Positions 37,926-49,099 of a stretch of 64,000 bases of DNA are shown piece after piece. The translations under genes were made by a program, and so were the position numbers. The stretch's first letter is position 1, and each line of letters opens with the position of its first letter. The notes under the pieces are model-generated. The model worked only from the letters and a program-made list of their open reading frames with translations, was not told where the DNA came from and made no database searches. Source of the DNA: Pseudomonas sp. BGI-2 (GTDB lineage Bacteria > Pseudomonadota > Gammaproteobacteria > Pseudomonadales > Pseudomonadaceae); the NCBI RefSeq assembly GCF_004310295.1, contig NZ_SISB01000018.1:1-64000 (forward strand), written 5' to 3'.

Positions 37926-38399
37926 ATGAAAGGCGACATTACAGTCATCCAGCATCTCAACAAGATCCTTGCCAATGAGCTGGTCGCGATCAATCAATAC
38001 TTTCTGCATGCGCGCATGTTCGAAGATTGGGGTCTGAACAAGCTCGGCAAGCACGAGTACCACGAATCCATCGACGAGATGAAACACGCCGACAAGCTGA
38101 TCAAGCGCATCCTGTTCCTTGAAGGCCTGCCGAACGTCCAGGACCTGGGCAAGCTGCAGATCGGCGAACACACCCAGGAAATGCTTGAGTGTGACCTGCG
38201 GATCGAAAAAACCGGTCATGCCGACCTCAAGGTCGCTATCGCTCATTGCGAAACCGTTGGCGACTTCGGTAGCCGCGAACTGCTCGAAGACATTCTTGAA
38301 TCCGAAGAAGAACATATCGACTGGCTGGAAACCCAACTGGGCCTGATCGATAAAATCGGTCTTGAGAACTATCTGCAATCGCAGATGGGCGAAGAGTAA
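37926..38399 (+). CDS. bfrB: Bacterioferritin (BfrB)
   Basis: Subunit of the 24-mer haem-containing iron store. 157 residues, full length, with ferroxidase ligands Glu18 (NELVAINQY), Glu51/His54 (IDEMKHAD), Glu94 and Glu127/His130 (ESEEEHIDW). The haem ligand is Met52. AGGA lies 8 bases before the ATG. It has its own transcription unit, so it can be made in iron excess while bfd is repressed. Confidence 0.95.
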   Translation: MKGDITVIQHLNKILANELVAINQYFLHARMFEDWGLNKLGKHEYHESIDEMKHADKLIKRILFLEGLPNVQDLGKLQIGEHTQEMLECDLRIEKTGHADLKVAIAHCETVGDFGSRELLEDILESEEEHIDWLETQLGLIDKIGLENYLQSQMGEE

Positions 38400-38425
38400 G
38401 TTAGCGCCCGCTCAACTCGAGACAA

Positions 38426-38466
38426 TAAAAAGCCCCGCACTCTTTTAAAGAGGCGGGGCTTTTTAA
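38426..38466 (+). terminator. bfrB terminator
   Basis: AAAAAGCCCCGC and GCGGGGCTTTTT form a strong stem with T-run. Confidence 0.88.
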
Positions 38467-38472
38467 TGATCT

Positions 38473-38567
38473 TGTAGGAGCGATGCTTGCTCGCGAAGAA
38501 CGATGACGCGGTATTTCCTGATAGACCGAGGCGCCCTTTTCGCGGGCAAGCCTCGCTTCTACAAAAG
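38473..38567. repeat. REP inverted pair
   Basis: TGTAGGAGCGATGCTTGCTC from 38474 faces CGCGGGCAAGCCTCGCTTCT ending near 38561. The arms have several mismatches. Confidence 0.75.
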
Positions 38568-38575
38568 GTACCGAA

Positions 38576-38917
38576 TCAGGCTTCGGTCTTGTTGGCAGCA
38601 GCTGCTTCAACAGCCGCTTTGATCGTGGCCTGCAACGAACCATCAGCAGACATTTCAGTCATGATGTCGCTACCGCCGACCAGCTCACCACCGACCCACA
38701 GTTGCGGGAAGGTTGGCCAGTTGGCGTATTTTGGCAGGTTGGCGCGGATTTCCGGGTTCTGCAGGATGTCCACGTACGCAAACTTTTCACCACATGCCAT
38801 CACGGCCTGCGCGGCTTTTGCGGAGAAGCCACACTGCGGGGCATTCGGCGAACCTTTCATGTAAAGCAGAATGGTGTTGTTAGCAATCTGCTCTTTAATC
38901 GTTTCGATGATATCCAT
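38576..38917 (-). CDS. grxD: Monothiol glutaredoxin Grx4/GrxD
   Basis: [2Fe-2S]-binding CGFS-type glutaredoxin that helps deliver iron-sulfur clusters. 113 residues. The motif QCGFS is near residue 29, with KGSPNAPQ before it, and WPTFPQLWVGGELVGGSDI is typical. ATG 38917 starts MDIIETIKEQI. It lies close to bfd and bfrB, as in other pseudomonads. Confidence 0.93.
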   Translation of the reverse strand: MDIIETIKEQIANNTILLYMKGSPNAPQCGFSAKAAQAVMACGEKFAYVDILQNPEIRANLPKYANWPTFPQLWVGGELVGGSDIMTEMSADGSLQATIKAAVEAAAANKTEA

Positions 38918-39014
38918 GGAGCACCTCGGCTGAACTTTCCGACTCAAGGGTCGGCACGGTGGCGCATTGTAACGGAAAGCCGAGCGCCATGCTCGGTCTC
39001 CCCGACAGACACGA

Positions 39015-41123
39015 TCAAGCCGCCGCCACGGTCACCGGAACACCGTTCAACGCCGCATTCCCCGACAACTCGTCGAGCTGACATTCATCGGTCAGGTCAT
39101 TGGCGCTGGAGCCCGGCTGACCACTGGCGATTGTCATCTGCACGCCCGGGCGCGCATGGCCCCAACCGTGAGGAAGGCTGACCACGCCTTTCATCATATC
39201 CAGGCTGGCGACCACCTCAACTTCAATCACGCCGACCCGCGAACTGACCCGCACGCGCTGCCCATCGTTGAGTCCACGACTGCCCAGGTCGTCCGGGTGC
39301 ATCAACAATTGATGGCGCGGCTTGCCCTTCACCAAACGGTGATAGTTGTGCATCCACGAGTTGTTGCTGCGCACATGACGGCGGCCAATCATCAGCAATT
39401 CATCGGCGGCCGGTGCTTGCAGCGCGGCGAAGCGGGCCAGGTCGGCGAGGATCGCAGCCGGTGCGACCTGGACTCGCTGGTTGGCGGTTTTCAAACGCGG
39501 GGCCAGGTTGGATTTGAGCGCCCCCAGATCGACGCCATGCGGGTGATCGAACAGCGTCGCCAACGAAAGCTTGTGTGGCGAAGCATCGCCATAAGACCCC
39601 ATCCGCAGACCACGATCGATCATCTGCGCGGGTGGAATGGTCGGTTTCAGCTCCTTGCCGGTCTTCGCCGCAAAGGCCTGGGCCAGGCCGACAAAGATCT
39701 CCCAGTCATGCAACGCACCTTCGGGTTTGCCCAGGATCGCCCGGTTGAAACGGGTCACGTTACGCACCGCGAACATGTTGAACGTAGTGTCGTAGTGATC
39801 GTTTTCCAACGCCGAGGTCGACGGCAGGATCAGGTCGGCATAGCGCGTGGTTTCATTAATGTACAGGTCGATGCTGACCATGAACTCCAGCCCGTCCAGG
39901 GCCTGCTCCAGTTGCCGGCCATTGGGCGTGGACAGCACCGGATTGCCAGCCACGGTGATCAGCGCACGGACCTGCCCTTCCCCACCCGTCAGCATCTCTT
40001 CTGCCAGGGCCGACACCGGCAACTCGCCGCCGTACTCGGGACGCCCGGACACGCGACTCTGCCACAGATTGAAATGCCCGCCCGACGTCGAGGCCACCAG
40101 ATCCACCGCAGGTTCGGTGCACAACGCACCGCCAACGCGGTCGAGGTTGCCGGTGACCAGGTTGATCAGTTGCACCAGCCAATGACACAGCGTGCCGAAA
40201 GCCTGGGTCGAGACGCCCATCCGGCCATAGCAGACCGCTGTCGGCGCCGCCGCAAAATCCCGGGCCAGTTGGCGAATCTGTTCTGCCGGCACCGCGCACA
40301 AGGGGCTCATGGTGTCGGCTGTAAATGTTGCGATCGCCTGCCGCACGTCATCCAGACCATCCACCGGTAAATGGCTGTCGCGGGTCAGGCCTTCGGTGAG
40401 CAAGGTGTTGAGCAACCCGAACAACAGCGCTGCATCGCCACCGGGGCGCACGAACAGATGCTGATCGGCAATCGCTGCCGTTTCACTGCGACGCGGATCG
40501 ACCACCACCACTTTGCCGCCCCGAGCCTGAATCGCCTTCAGGCGTTTTTCCACATCCGGCACGGTCATGATGCTGCCATTGGAAGCCAGTGGATTGCCGC
40601 CAAGAATCAGCATGAAATCGGTATGGTCGATGTCCGGAATCGGCAACAGCAAGCCGTGGCCGTACATCAAATGGCTGGTCAGGTGATGAGGCAACTGATC
40701 GACCGAGGTCGCGGAAAACCGGTTGCGGGTTTTCAGCAGGCCCAGGAAGTAGTTGCTGTGGGTCATCAAGCCATAGTTGTGCACGCTGGGGTTGCCTTGA
40801 TAAACCGCCACCGCGTTCTGCCCGTGATGCTCTTGAATCGCCGCCAGGCGTTCAGCGACAAGGCTGAAGGCGTCTTCCCATTCGATAGGCTGCCATTCGC
40901 TGCCCACTCGCAGCATCGGCTGACGCAGGCGATCCGGATCATTCTGAATGTCTTGCAGGGCAACCGCTTTGGGGCAGATGTGCCCACGGCTGAACGTATC
41001 CAGCGGATCGCCTTTGATCGAGGTGATCTGCACGCCGCTGCCTTCGACCTCGGAGGTCTCGATGGTCAGGCCGCAGATGGCTTCACACAGGTGGCAGGCA
41101 CGGTAATGGAGAGTCTTGGTCAT
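39015..41123 (-). CDS. Molybdopterin oxidoreductase (DMSO reductase superfamily), stand-alone
   Basis: Cytosolic-looking molybdopterin-guanine-dinucleotide enzyme, 702 residues, no signal peptide. The N-terminus holds a [4Fe-4S] motif CHLCEAICG...CPK (near 10-53). A molybdopterin domain follows (LILGGNPLASNGS; VVVDPRRSETA), and a C-terminal dinucleotide-binding domain (NSWMHNY; MHPDDLGSRGLNDGQRVRVSS) ends the protein. No electron transfer or chaperone subunits lie beside it. It belongs with the biotin sulfoxide/formate dehydrogenase-like group of unassigned oxidoreductases; the substrate cannot be inferred. Confidence 0.82.
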   Translation of the reverse strand: MTKTLHYRACHLCEAICGLTIETSEVEGSGVQITSIKGDPLDTFSRGHICPKAVALQDIQNDPDRLRQPMLRVGSEWQPIEWEDAFSLVAERLAAIQEHHGQNAVAVYQGNPSVHNYGLMTHSNYFLGLLKTRNRFSATSVDQLPHHLTSHLMYGHGLLLPIPDIDHTDFMLILGGNPLASNGSIMTVPDVEKRLKAIQARGGKVVVVDPRRSETAAIADQHLFVRPGGDAALLFGLLNTLLTEGLTRDSHLPVDGLDDVRQAIATFTADTMSPLCAVPAEQIRQLARDFAAAPTAVCYGRMGVSTQAFGTLCHWLVQLINLVTGNLDRVGGALCTEPAVDLVASTSGGHFNLWQSRVSGRPEYGGELPVSALAEEMLTGGEGQVRALITVAGNPVLSTPNGRQLEQALDGLEFMVSIDLYINETTRYADLILPSTSALENDHYDTTFNMFAVRNVTRFNRAILGKPEGALHDWEIFVGLAQAFAAKTGKELKPTIPPAQMIDRGLRMGSYGDASPHKLSLATLFDHPHGVDLGALKSNLAPRLKTANQRVQVAPAAILADLARFAALQAPAADELLMIGRRHVRSNNSWMHNYHRLVKGKPRHQLLMHPDDLGSRGLNDGQRVRVSSRVGVIEVEVVASLDMMKGVVSLPHGWGHARPGVQMTIASGQPGSSANDLTDECQLDELSGNAALNGVPVTVAAA

Positions 41124-41257
41124 GGCCAGTCTCTGTTTTGTTCTGGGCGGGCAATATCAGCCGCGGGAACAAAACTATGGCGCGTGACCCGCGACTGCGC
41201 CAGCGACGTTCGTCTTGTGAATCGGCCACCATCAGGCCAGCCGATGGCCGCGCACAA

Positions 41258-41548
41258 TCAGTTCGGCGGCAACCTGGGTGACGCCTGCAACTGGATTTCC
41301 TGAATGGTTTCGATCTGTTCCTGGGCGACATGTACGCCGGTGAGCTCGCCGATCAGTCGCCAATGCTCGTCGAGCCCGGCGCTGATGGTGGCCATGCGGT
41401 CGATCATGCGTCGACCGGCCGCCTTGGTCACTTCGTCTTCACTGCGCATCAATTCGAAGGACATCGACGTCATGGAAGCAGTGAGGTGGGTCAAGGAACG
41501 GGCCGTGAGGCCGAGTAAATCCATTAATAGCTGTTCTTTCGATTCCAT
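41258..41548 (-). CDS. Small conserved helical protein of unknown function
   Basis: A 96-residue, mostly helical protein (MESKEQLLMDLLGLTARSLT; VTKAAGRRMIDRMATISAGL) with amphipathic character and no signal peptide or membrane segment. AGGAAG lies about 8 bases before the ATG. It lies 134 bases past the molybdopterin gene start in the same orientation, so it may be in the same transcription unit upstream. I do not recognise a family. Confidence 0.55.
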   Translation of the reverse strand: MESKEQLLMDLLGLTARSLTHLTASMTSMSFELMRSEDEVTKAAGRRMIDRMATISAGLDEHWRLIGELTGVHVAQEQIETIQEIQLQASPRLPPN

Positions 41549-41694
41549 TCCGAAGGCTTCCTGCGTCGCTCGTGAGTTAGTTATAACCCAGCACTTTGCA
41601 TAAGCAAATGTTTCAAGCCAGACACAGTGACAGCCGGCGCCTTAAAGCTTTGTAAAAACATGAGTACGGCCGTACAGACATCTTCACTGAAACC

Positions 41695-42030
41695 TCACTG
41701 AGGCTGAGAAATCTTCAACGCCTTCTTTTTAAGTGGTGAGGTCAATGCCGTCCATATTCCGCCGACAGCCAGCCAAAGCATGACGCCGGACCCGATCAGG
41801 ATGATCGCTTTCTGGTTTGCAAGGATGCCCAACTGATGAGGCTCGGCTTGATAGACCTGCAAAGCAATATCAATGACGCTCACCACTGTGAACCACGCGA
41901 CCACCAAGGCAGCGCCATGCTTCAGGTCGGGCGTCGATCGGGCGAGTAGTGAAGCCCCCAGATAGATTCCAATTGCGATCAATCCCCCCAATACCAAAAA
42001 CTGGGTCGAATCAATCTGCAATCGCGTCAT
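41695..42030 (-). CDS. Small inner-membrane protein of unknown function
   Basis: A 111-residue protein with about three hydrophobic helices (near 10-30, 38-58, 72-95) and a basic C-terminus (SPLKKKALKIS). Its ATG lies inside the end of the next upstream gene (20-base overlap in another frame), typical of translational coupling. No family recognised. Confidence 0.6.
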   Translation of the reverse strand: MTRLQIDSTQFLVLGGLIAIGIYLGASLLARSTPDLKHGAALVVAWFTVVSVIDIALQVYQAEPHQLGILANQKAIILIGSGVMLWLAVGGIWTALTSPLKKKALKISQPQ

Positions 42031-42217
42031 CTTTGAAATTCTTCACGCCGATAAAAGCGCCGACGATGGCGCCAACCACCGCACTCGGAACGCCCGGGTA
42101 AATCGTGCTGGCGATAATCGCGAAGCCCATGACCGTGGAAATCACTGCCATATCGAATGCGGGGGAAACACGACGAAGTCGTGTAAGGCCAGCGTGTCCG
42201 GTTTTATTGATCGCCAT
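42011..42217 (-). CDS. Very small membrane protein coupled to 41695-42030
   Basis: A 68-residue protein with a basic start and two hydrophobic segments (MAVISTVMGFAIIASTIYPG; VPSAVVGAIVGAFIGVKNF). A strong ribosome site GGAGGGAG is about 7 bases before the ATG. First of a two-gene unit of membrane proteins. Function unknown. Confidence 0.6.
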   Translation of the reverse strand: MAINKTGHAGLTRLRRVSPAFDMAVISTVMGFAIIASTIYPGVPSAVVGAIVGAFIGVKNFKDDAIAD

Positions 42218-42564
42218 ACAGCGCTCCCTCCCTGGGAGTGTTTGACTTTACTCAGTCGAGAATCCGCAATGGGGCGGATAATACCTGAGCGCAACCCAAT
42301 ACCCGGCACCTGAAAACGTAACAGCAAACGACTCCGCCACCTTGAAACGGCGCCACTGACGCAGCGCAGTTCGAGGGCAGAGAGCCTGCTCAACGGGTCT
42401 GTCACTCTTGGCCGGATGGCGAGCTGATCACGGCATTTATTGCATTCCAGCTTCGGCAACGTGTACAAATGTTGCTCTGGGCCTGCGCAACCTGGATCAA
42501 TGCCACGGCGCACAGCTCAAAGGGTTGTAAAGCTTGAAACATGTTTGGAAGCTGTAAAAACAGC
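42218..42564. other. Intergenic region before argF
   Basis: About 350 bases without a supported gene between the divergent small membrane protein genes and argF. Composition is ordinary. Apart from the ArgR box next to it I see no clear element. Confidence 0.4.
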
Positions 42565-42585
42565 CCCTATTGGAAAAACGCGACA
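42565..42585 (-). promoter_or_regulatory. Candidate ArgR box upstream of argF
   Basis: On the minus strand TGTCGC (42585-42580) is followed by eight bases and then AA (42571-42570). This fits the P. aeruginosa ArgR consensus TGTCGC-N8-AA exactly. A partial second copy (TGTCAA) lies on the plus strand at 42591. ArgR repression of argF is known in P. aeruginosa. Confidence 0.5.
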
Positions 42586-42708
42586 TTTAATGTCAATATC
42601 GCGCCTCCCCCTATTTCGTCGCCCCGTGCGGCTTACGCCGCAGGTCTCGCCCGTTTTTCAGTTAAACAAGGCTTTGAGTATCTGCGGTCTGTTGCAAAAA
42701 GGTAGTCA

Positions 42709-43632
42709 ATGATGAGCGCAAGGCACTTTCTCTCCCTGATGGATTGCACGCCCGAAGAGCTGGTCAGCGTGATCCGTCGAGGCGTTGAGCTCAAGGACCT
42801 GCGTAACCGCGGCGTACTGTTCGAGCCTCTGAAAAACCGCGTGCTCGGGATGATTTTCGAGAAGTCCTCGACCCGTACCCGTATTTCGTTCGAAGCCGGC
42901 ATGATCCAGCTCGGTGGCCAGGCAATCTTCCTGTCGCCGCGTGACACACAGCTGGGCCGTGGCGAGCCGATCGGCGACTGCGCCATCGTGATGTCGAGCA
43001 TGCTCGACGCCGTGATGATCCGTACCTTTGCCCACAGCACGTTGACCGAATTCGCCGCCAACTCCCGCGTGCCCGTGATCAACGGCCTGTCCGACGACCT
43101 GCACCCGTGCCAGTTGCTGGCCGACATGCAGACATTCCTCGAACATCGCGGCTCGATCCAGGGCAAGACCGTGGCCTGGATCGGCGACGGCAACAACATG
43201 TGCAACAGCTATATAGAAGCGGCGATCCAGTTCGACTTCCAGTTGCGCATTGCCTGCCCTGAAGGTTTTGAACCCAACCCGCAATTCGTGGCCAAGGCCG
43301 GTGATCGCGTGACCATCGTCCGCGATCCGAAGGAAGCCGTGCGCGGCGCTCATCTGGTGAGCACCGACGTCTGGACCTCCATGGGCCAGGAAGAAGAAAC
43401 CGCCAAACGCCTGAAGCTGTTCGCGCCGTTCCAGGTCACCCGCGCCCTGCTCGACCTGGCTGCCGAGGATGTATTGTTCATGCACTGCCTGCCGGCCCAC
43501 CGTGGCGAGGAAATCAGCCTCGACGTGCTCGATGACAAGCGCTCCGTGGCCTGGGATCAAGCGGAAAACCGTCTTCACGCTCAAAAGGCCCTGCTCGAGT
43601 TTCTCGTCCCGCCTTCGTACCACCACGCATGA
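42709..43632 (+). CDS. argF: Ornithine carbamoyltransferase (anabolic)
   Basis: Makes citrulline from ornithine and carbamoyl phosphate in arginine synthesis. About 307 residues, with the carbamoyl phosphate motif SSTRTR (near 55-60), HPCQ (near 133) and the ornithine loop [11 protein letters not shown] (near 260). Two adjacent ATGs (42709, 42712) follow AAAGG. Its stop overlaps the next gene by an ATGA, so argF and the ABC ATPase are translationally coupled. Confidence 0.95.
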   Translation: MMSARHFLSLMDCTPEELVSVIRRGVELKDLRNRGVLFEPLKNRVLGMIFEKSSTRTRISFEAGMIQLGGQAIFLSPRDTQLGRGEPIGDCAIVMSSMLDAVMIRTFAHSTLTEFAANSRVPVINGLSDDLHPCQLLADMQTFLEHRGSIQGKTVAWIGDGNNMCNSYIEAAIQFDFQLRIACPEGFEPNPQFVAKAGDRVTIVRDPKEAVRGAHLVSTDVWTSMGQEEETAKRLKLFAPFQVTRALLDLAAEDVLFMHCLPAHRGEEISLDVLDDKRSVAWDQAENRLHAQKALLEFLVPPSYHHA

Positions 43633-44738
43633 GCCATCCATTACTGCTCAACCTGCGCAACCTCGCCTGCGGCTATCAAGACCAGCGAGTGGTGCAGAAC
43701 CTCAACCTGCACTTGAATGCCGGCGATATCGGTTGCCTGCTGGGCTCTTCGGGCTGTGGCAAGACCACCACGCTGCGGGCGATTGCCGGTTTCGAACCGG
43801 TACACGAAGGCGAAATCACGCTGGCGGGCGAGACTATCTCACGCGCCGGTTTCACCCTCGCCCCTGAGAAACGCCGCATCGGCATGGTGTTCCAGGACTA
43901 CGCGCTGTTTCCACATTTGAGCGTGGCCGAAAACATCGCCTTCGGAATCCGCAAGCATCCACAAAAGGATCGCGTCACCGAAGAACTGCTGGAACTGGTC
44001 AACCTGAAAAACCTGGGCAAGCGCTTCCCGCATGAGTTGTCCGGTGGCCAGCAACAGCGTGTCGCACTCGCCCGCGCACTGGCACCGGAACCGCAATTGC
44101 TGTTGCTCGACGAACCGTTCTCCAACCTCGATGGCGAACTGCGGCGCAAGCTCAGCCATGAGGTGCGCGATATTCTCAAGGCCCGAGGCACCAGCGCGAT
44201 TCTGGTGACCCACGACCAGGAGGAAGCCTTCGCGGTGAGCGATCACGTGGGGGTTTTCAAGGAAGGCCGGCTGGAACAGTGGGACACGCCCTACAATCTG
44301 TATCACGAACCGCTGACGCCTTATGTGGCCAGCTTCATTGGCCAGGGATATTTCATCCGCGGCCAGTTGAGCAGCCCGGAATCGGTGCTGACCGAGTTGG
44401 GTGAACTGCGCGGCAATCGTGCCTATACCTGGCCGACTGGCAGCGCGGTGGACGTGTTATTGCGCCCGGACGATATCGTTTACGCACCCGACAGTGGTTT
44501 GAAGGCGCGGATTGTCGGCAAGTCTTTCCAGGGTGCGTCCACGTTGTACCGTTTGCAGATGCCTACCGGTGCACAACTGGAGTCGATTTTCCCGAGCCAT
44601 GCTGATCATCAAGTCGGTGCCGAGGTCGGTATTCGCGTCGAGGCTGAACACCTTGTGTTGTTCCAGGCGTCGGGCAGCACGGCGGCGCAGATTCCGGTAG
44701 TAGAGTCCGGTGTCCGCCGCTACAGCACCGCCAGCTGA
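43629..44738 (+). CDS. ABC transporter ATPase (FbpC/PotA-like), orphan
   Basis: A 369-residue ATPase with Walker [10 protein letters not shown] (near 38-46), Q-loop FQDYALFPH, signature LSGGQQQR, Walker B LLLLDEP and switch His (VTHDQEE). A C-terminal TOBE-like domain ([14 protein letters not shown]) ends it. The layout is that of ferric iron, spermidine or sulfate importers, closest in style to FbpC. No permease or binding protein is present here; in P. aeruginosa the same gene (PA3538) also follows argF. The link to arginine metabolism is by position only. Confidence 0.82.
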   Translation: MSHPLLLNLRNLACGYQDQRVVQNLNLHLNAGDIGCLLGSSGCGKTTTLRAIAGFEPVHEGEITLAGETISRAGFTLAPEKRRIGMVFQDYALFPHLSVAENIAFGIRKHPQKDRVTEELLELVNLKNLGKRFPHELSGGQQQRVALARALAPEPQLLLLDEPFSNLDGELRRKLSHEVRDILKARGTSAILVTHDQEEAFAVSDHVGVFKEGRLEQWDTPYNLYHEPLTPYVASFIGQGYFIRGQLSSPESVLTELGELRGNRAYTWPTGSAVDVLLRPDDIVYAPDSGLKARIVGKSFQGASTLYRLQMPTGAQLESIFPSHADHQVGAEVGIRVEAEHLVLFQASGSTAAQIPVVESGVRRYSTAS

Positions 44739-44751
44739 TACACACGTACAA

Positions 44752-44844
44752 ATGTGTGTGCGGGCTTGCTCGCGAAAGCGGTGTATCAGTCAACATCATC
44801 ATTGACTGTCACACCGCTTTCGCGAGCAAGCCCGCACACACATT
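44752..44844. repeat. REP inverted pair
   Basis: TGTGTGTGCGGGCTTGCTCG and its reverse complement flank a loop between the convergent ABC ATPase and PhzF-like genes. The arm ends read GTGTGTG instead of GTGGGAG, so both arms have changed together. Confidence 0.85.
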
Positions 44845-44853
44845 GGATTTTCG

Positions 44854-45636
44854 TCAGCCTAACGTCAGTGTTCCACTCGCAACCAGCGTCGCATTCCCGC
44901 CAATCTTCACTCGATCCCCTTCCAGCCGGCAGAACAACTCCCCGCCTCGCTTCGAGCACTGATAAGCGCTGAGACTCGACTTGCCCAGCCGCTTCGACCA
45001 ATACGGGATCAGACTGCAATGGGTCGAACCGGTCACCGGGTCTTCATTGATGCCGATCGCCGGGGCAAAATATCGGGACACGAAATCATGCTTGCTGCCC
45101 TTGGCGGTGACGATTGCGCCCGGCCACGGCAGCTTGGCCAGCGCGACCATGTCTGGCTGACAATCGAGTACAGCCTGCTCGGACTCCAGCACCACGAACA
45201 ATTCATTTGAACCCAGCACATCGACTACTCCGACGCCCAAGGCGCGTTCGACATCCAGGGTCACGCCCACTTCAGACGGCACGATGGCCGGGAAATCCAG
45301 CCACAACCGTCCACCCTCACGACTCACACTCAACGAGCCGGATTTGCAGATGAAGTCCAGGCGCTCGACCGGTTCCTTATGGATTTCGAACAACACATAC
45401 GCGCTGGCTAAGGTCGCATGACCACACAACGGCACTTCAGTGGCCGGAGTAAACCAACGAATGTGCCAGCCCTGCCCTTCACGCACCATGAAGGCGGTTT
45501 CGGCGAGGTTGTGCTCGGCGGCGATCTTCTGCATCAACTCATCGGCGAGCCAGGCTTCGAGCCGATACACCATCGCCGGGTTGCCACTGAACGGCCGATC
45601 ACTGAACGCATCGACCTGATGAAACTCAAGCTGCAT
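44854..45636 (-). CDS. PhzF-family isomerase/epimerase
   Basis: A 260-residue protein of the PhzF fold (phenazine biosynthesis-like, diaminopimelate epimerase-like). Landmarks are VDAFSDRPFSGNPAMV, the likely catalytic Glu in NLAETAFM (near 45), WFTPATEVPLCGHATLASA and the C-terminal EDPVTGSTHCSL. GGGAGAAGG precedes the ATG. Monocistronic with no phenazine genes nearby, so the real substrate is unknown. Confidence 0.88.
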   Translation of the reverse strand: MQLEFHQVDAFSDRPFSGNPAMVYRLEAWLADELMQKIAAEHNLAETAFMVREGQGWHIRWFTPATEVPLCGHATLASAYVLFEIHKEPVERLDFICKSGSLSVSREGGRLWLDFPAIVPSEVGVTLDVERALGVGVVDVLGSNELFVVLESEQAVLDCQPDMVALAKLPWPGAIVTAKGSKHDFVSRYFAPAIGINEDPVTGSTHCSLIPYWSKRLGKSSLSAYQCSKRGGELFCRLEGDRVKIGGNATLVASGTLTLG

Positions 45637-45742
45637 AACCTTCTCCCTTTGTCAGGCCACGGAGCATGAAGCTGCCGACAACCCGACACCAGTGACAGAG
45701 CCCGTCAATTTCCACCATACAGCGCCGGACCGGAAGCCCTCG

Positions 45743-46213
45743 TCAGGCACGGCCGATATCAGCGAACTTTGCCTGGGTATGTTCGGCCAGCACCGCGGGT
45801 GCCAATTCGACTTCCAGCCCTCGTCGCCCCGCGCTGACAAAAATGCTGGCAAAGGGCTGAGCCGAATTGTCGATGAAAGTGCGCAAACGCTTCTTCTGCC
45901 CCAACGGACTGATACCGCCCAACAGATAACCCGTCGCGCGTTGCGCAGCGGCAGGATCGGCCATTTCGACTTTTTTCACGCCCGCTGCATGAGCCAGATG
46001 CTTCAAGTCCAGACTTCCGACGACCGGCACCACCGCCACCAACAATTCACCTTTCTCACTGGCTGCCAGCAGGGTCTTGAACACTTGCGCCGGGTCCAGT
46101 CCCAGTTTCTCCGCGGCCTCCAGCCCATAGGACGCAGCCTTCGGATCATGTTCATAACTGTGCACGCGATGTTCGGCTCGAACTTTTTTCAACAAATCCA
46201 ATGCGGGGGTCAT
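45743..46213 (-). CDS. ybaK: Cys-tRNA(Pro)/Cys-tRNA(Cys) deacylase YbaK
   Basis: Trans-acting editing factor that hydrolyses mischarged Cys-tRNA(Pro). 156 residues, with the conserved Lys in VFKTLL (near 46), [10 protein letters not shown], the [14 protein letters not shown] motif and RGLEVEL. Full length. Single gene. Confidence 0.93.
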   Translation of the reverse strand: MTPALDLLKKVRAEHRVHSYEHDPKAASYGLEAAEKLGLDPAQVFKTLLAASEKGELLVAVVPVVGSLDLKHLAHAAGVKKVEMADPAAAQRATGYLLGGISPLGQKKRLRTFIDNSAQPFASIFVSAGRRGLEVELAPAVLAEHTQAKFADIGRA

Positions 46214-46583
46214 GGCAGCTCCAGACTGGGCGGCAGTAGAAAAATCCTGCGCTGGATTCTAGGACATTGATCGGCAAAAGGCTCTATTGCGCAACTGTTT
46301 CAAAGGCTTGGCAGTGCCTTGCGCCGTTCGTCCAGGTTGAGGCCGCTGCGTGAACGATACGTTCATTCACGTGACTAATAGTTGAATTGTGACTGACGGT
46401 TCACTTTCGACCTTTGACAGCGGCGTTTCTTGTCTATATTTTTTCGAATCTGAATACTGTACGAATGTGTCATCGCAACACCCAGCAGTAGACCGAGAAC
46501 AGGATGGGGATTCTGCCTCGGTGGAAAACGCGCTTTGGCCATGACGAAAGAAGCGCCAGACAACAACAAAAATGAGGTTTTCA
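46214..46583. promoter_or_regulatory. glpF upstream region with GlpR-like elements
   Basis: A 370-base gap without a gene. It contains the palindrome TGAACGATACGTTCA (46351-46365) and a stretch TTTTTTCGAA (46439-46448) that matches the E. coli GlpR half-site WATKYTCGWW at 9 of 10 positions. Control of glpF by GlpR is expected; the exact operator is uncertain. Confidence 0.35.
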
Positions 46584-47435
46584 ATGACAACTGCTTTACA
46601 TCAACCGTCGCTCTCAAGCCAATGCATGGCCGAGTTTCTGGGCACTGCACTGCTTATCTTTTTTGGCACTGGTTGCGTTGCTGCGCTCAAGGTCGCGGGT
46701 GCCAGCTTTGGCTTGTGGGAAATCAGCATCATCTGGGGCGTGGGCGTGAGCATGGCAATCTACCTGACCGCCGGGGTTTCCGGGGCTCACCTCAATCCTG
46801 CCGTGAGCATTGCCCTGAGCATTTTCGCTGACTTCGAAAAGCGCAAACTGCCGTTTTATATCCTCGCTCAAATTGCTGGCGCGTTCTGCGGGGCATTTTT
46901 GGTCTACACGCTGTACAGCAATTTATTCTTCGATTTCGAACAAACTCACCATATGGTTCGTGGCACCCAGGCCAGCCTCGAACTGGCGTCGGTGTTCTCC
47001 ACCTTCCCCAACCCGGCCCTGTCCACCGCCCAGGCTTTCCTGGTTGAAGTGATCATCACCGCCATCCTGATGGGCGTGATCATGTCTCTGACCGACGACA
47101 ACAATGGTCTGCCAAAGGGGCCTCTGGCACCGTTGCTGATCGGCCTGCTGATTGCAGTGATTGGCAGCTCGATGGGTCCGCTGACCGGTTTTGCGATGAA
47201 CCCGGCGCGTGATTTCGGTCCGAAGCTGATGACATTCCTCACCGGTTGGGGTGAAATTTCCCTCACTGGCGGGCGCGATATCCCGTATTTCCTGATTCCA
47301 ATTTTTGCACCGATTGTCGGTGCCTGCCTCGGCGCTGCAGCTTATCGCGGGCTGATTGCCCGTCATCTGCCCAACGCCACACCTGCTACAAAGGACGCAA
47401 CACCGGCCATTGACGGCAAACCAAGAACTTCTTGA
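46584..47435 (+). CDS. glpF: Glycerol uptake facilitator
   Basis: Aquaglyceroporin for glycerol entry through the inner membrane. 283 residues, six membrane helices and the two NPA loops (HLNPAVSIAL near 69; GFAMNPARDFGP near 205). The Arg after the second NPA, typical of glycerol channels, is present. ATG 46584 has GAGG 7 bases upstream. First gene of glpF-glpK-glpR-glpD. Confidence 0.95.
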   Translation: MTTALHQPSLSSQCMAEFLGTALLIFFGTGCVAALKVAGASFGLWEISIIWGVGVSMAIYLTAGVSGAHLNPAVSIALSIFADFEKRKLPFYILAQIAGAFCGAFLVYTLYSNLFFDFEQTHHMVRGTQASLELASVFSTFPNPALSTAQAFLVEVIITAILMGVIMSLTDDNNGLPKGPLAPLLIGLLIAVIGSSMGPLTGFAMNPARDFGPKLMTFLTGWGEISLTGGRDIPYFLIPIFAPIVGACLGAAAYRGLIARHLPNATPATKDATPAIDGKPRTS

Positions 47436-49016
<1,581 letters not shown>

Positions 49017-49099
49017 GCCAACAACAGGGTTGTAACTGGTCGGGAGCGGATTCCTGCGGCATCATGGGCAAATTTTGCACGGCAGCCAAAGGAAGCCCC

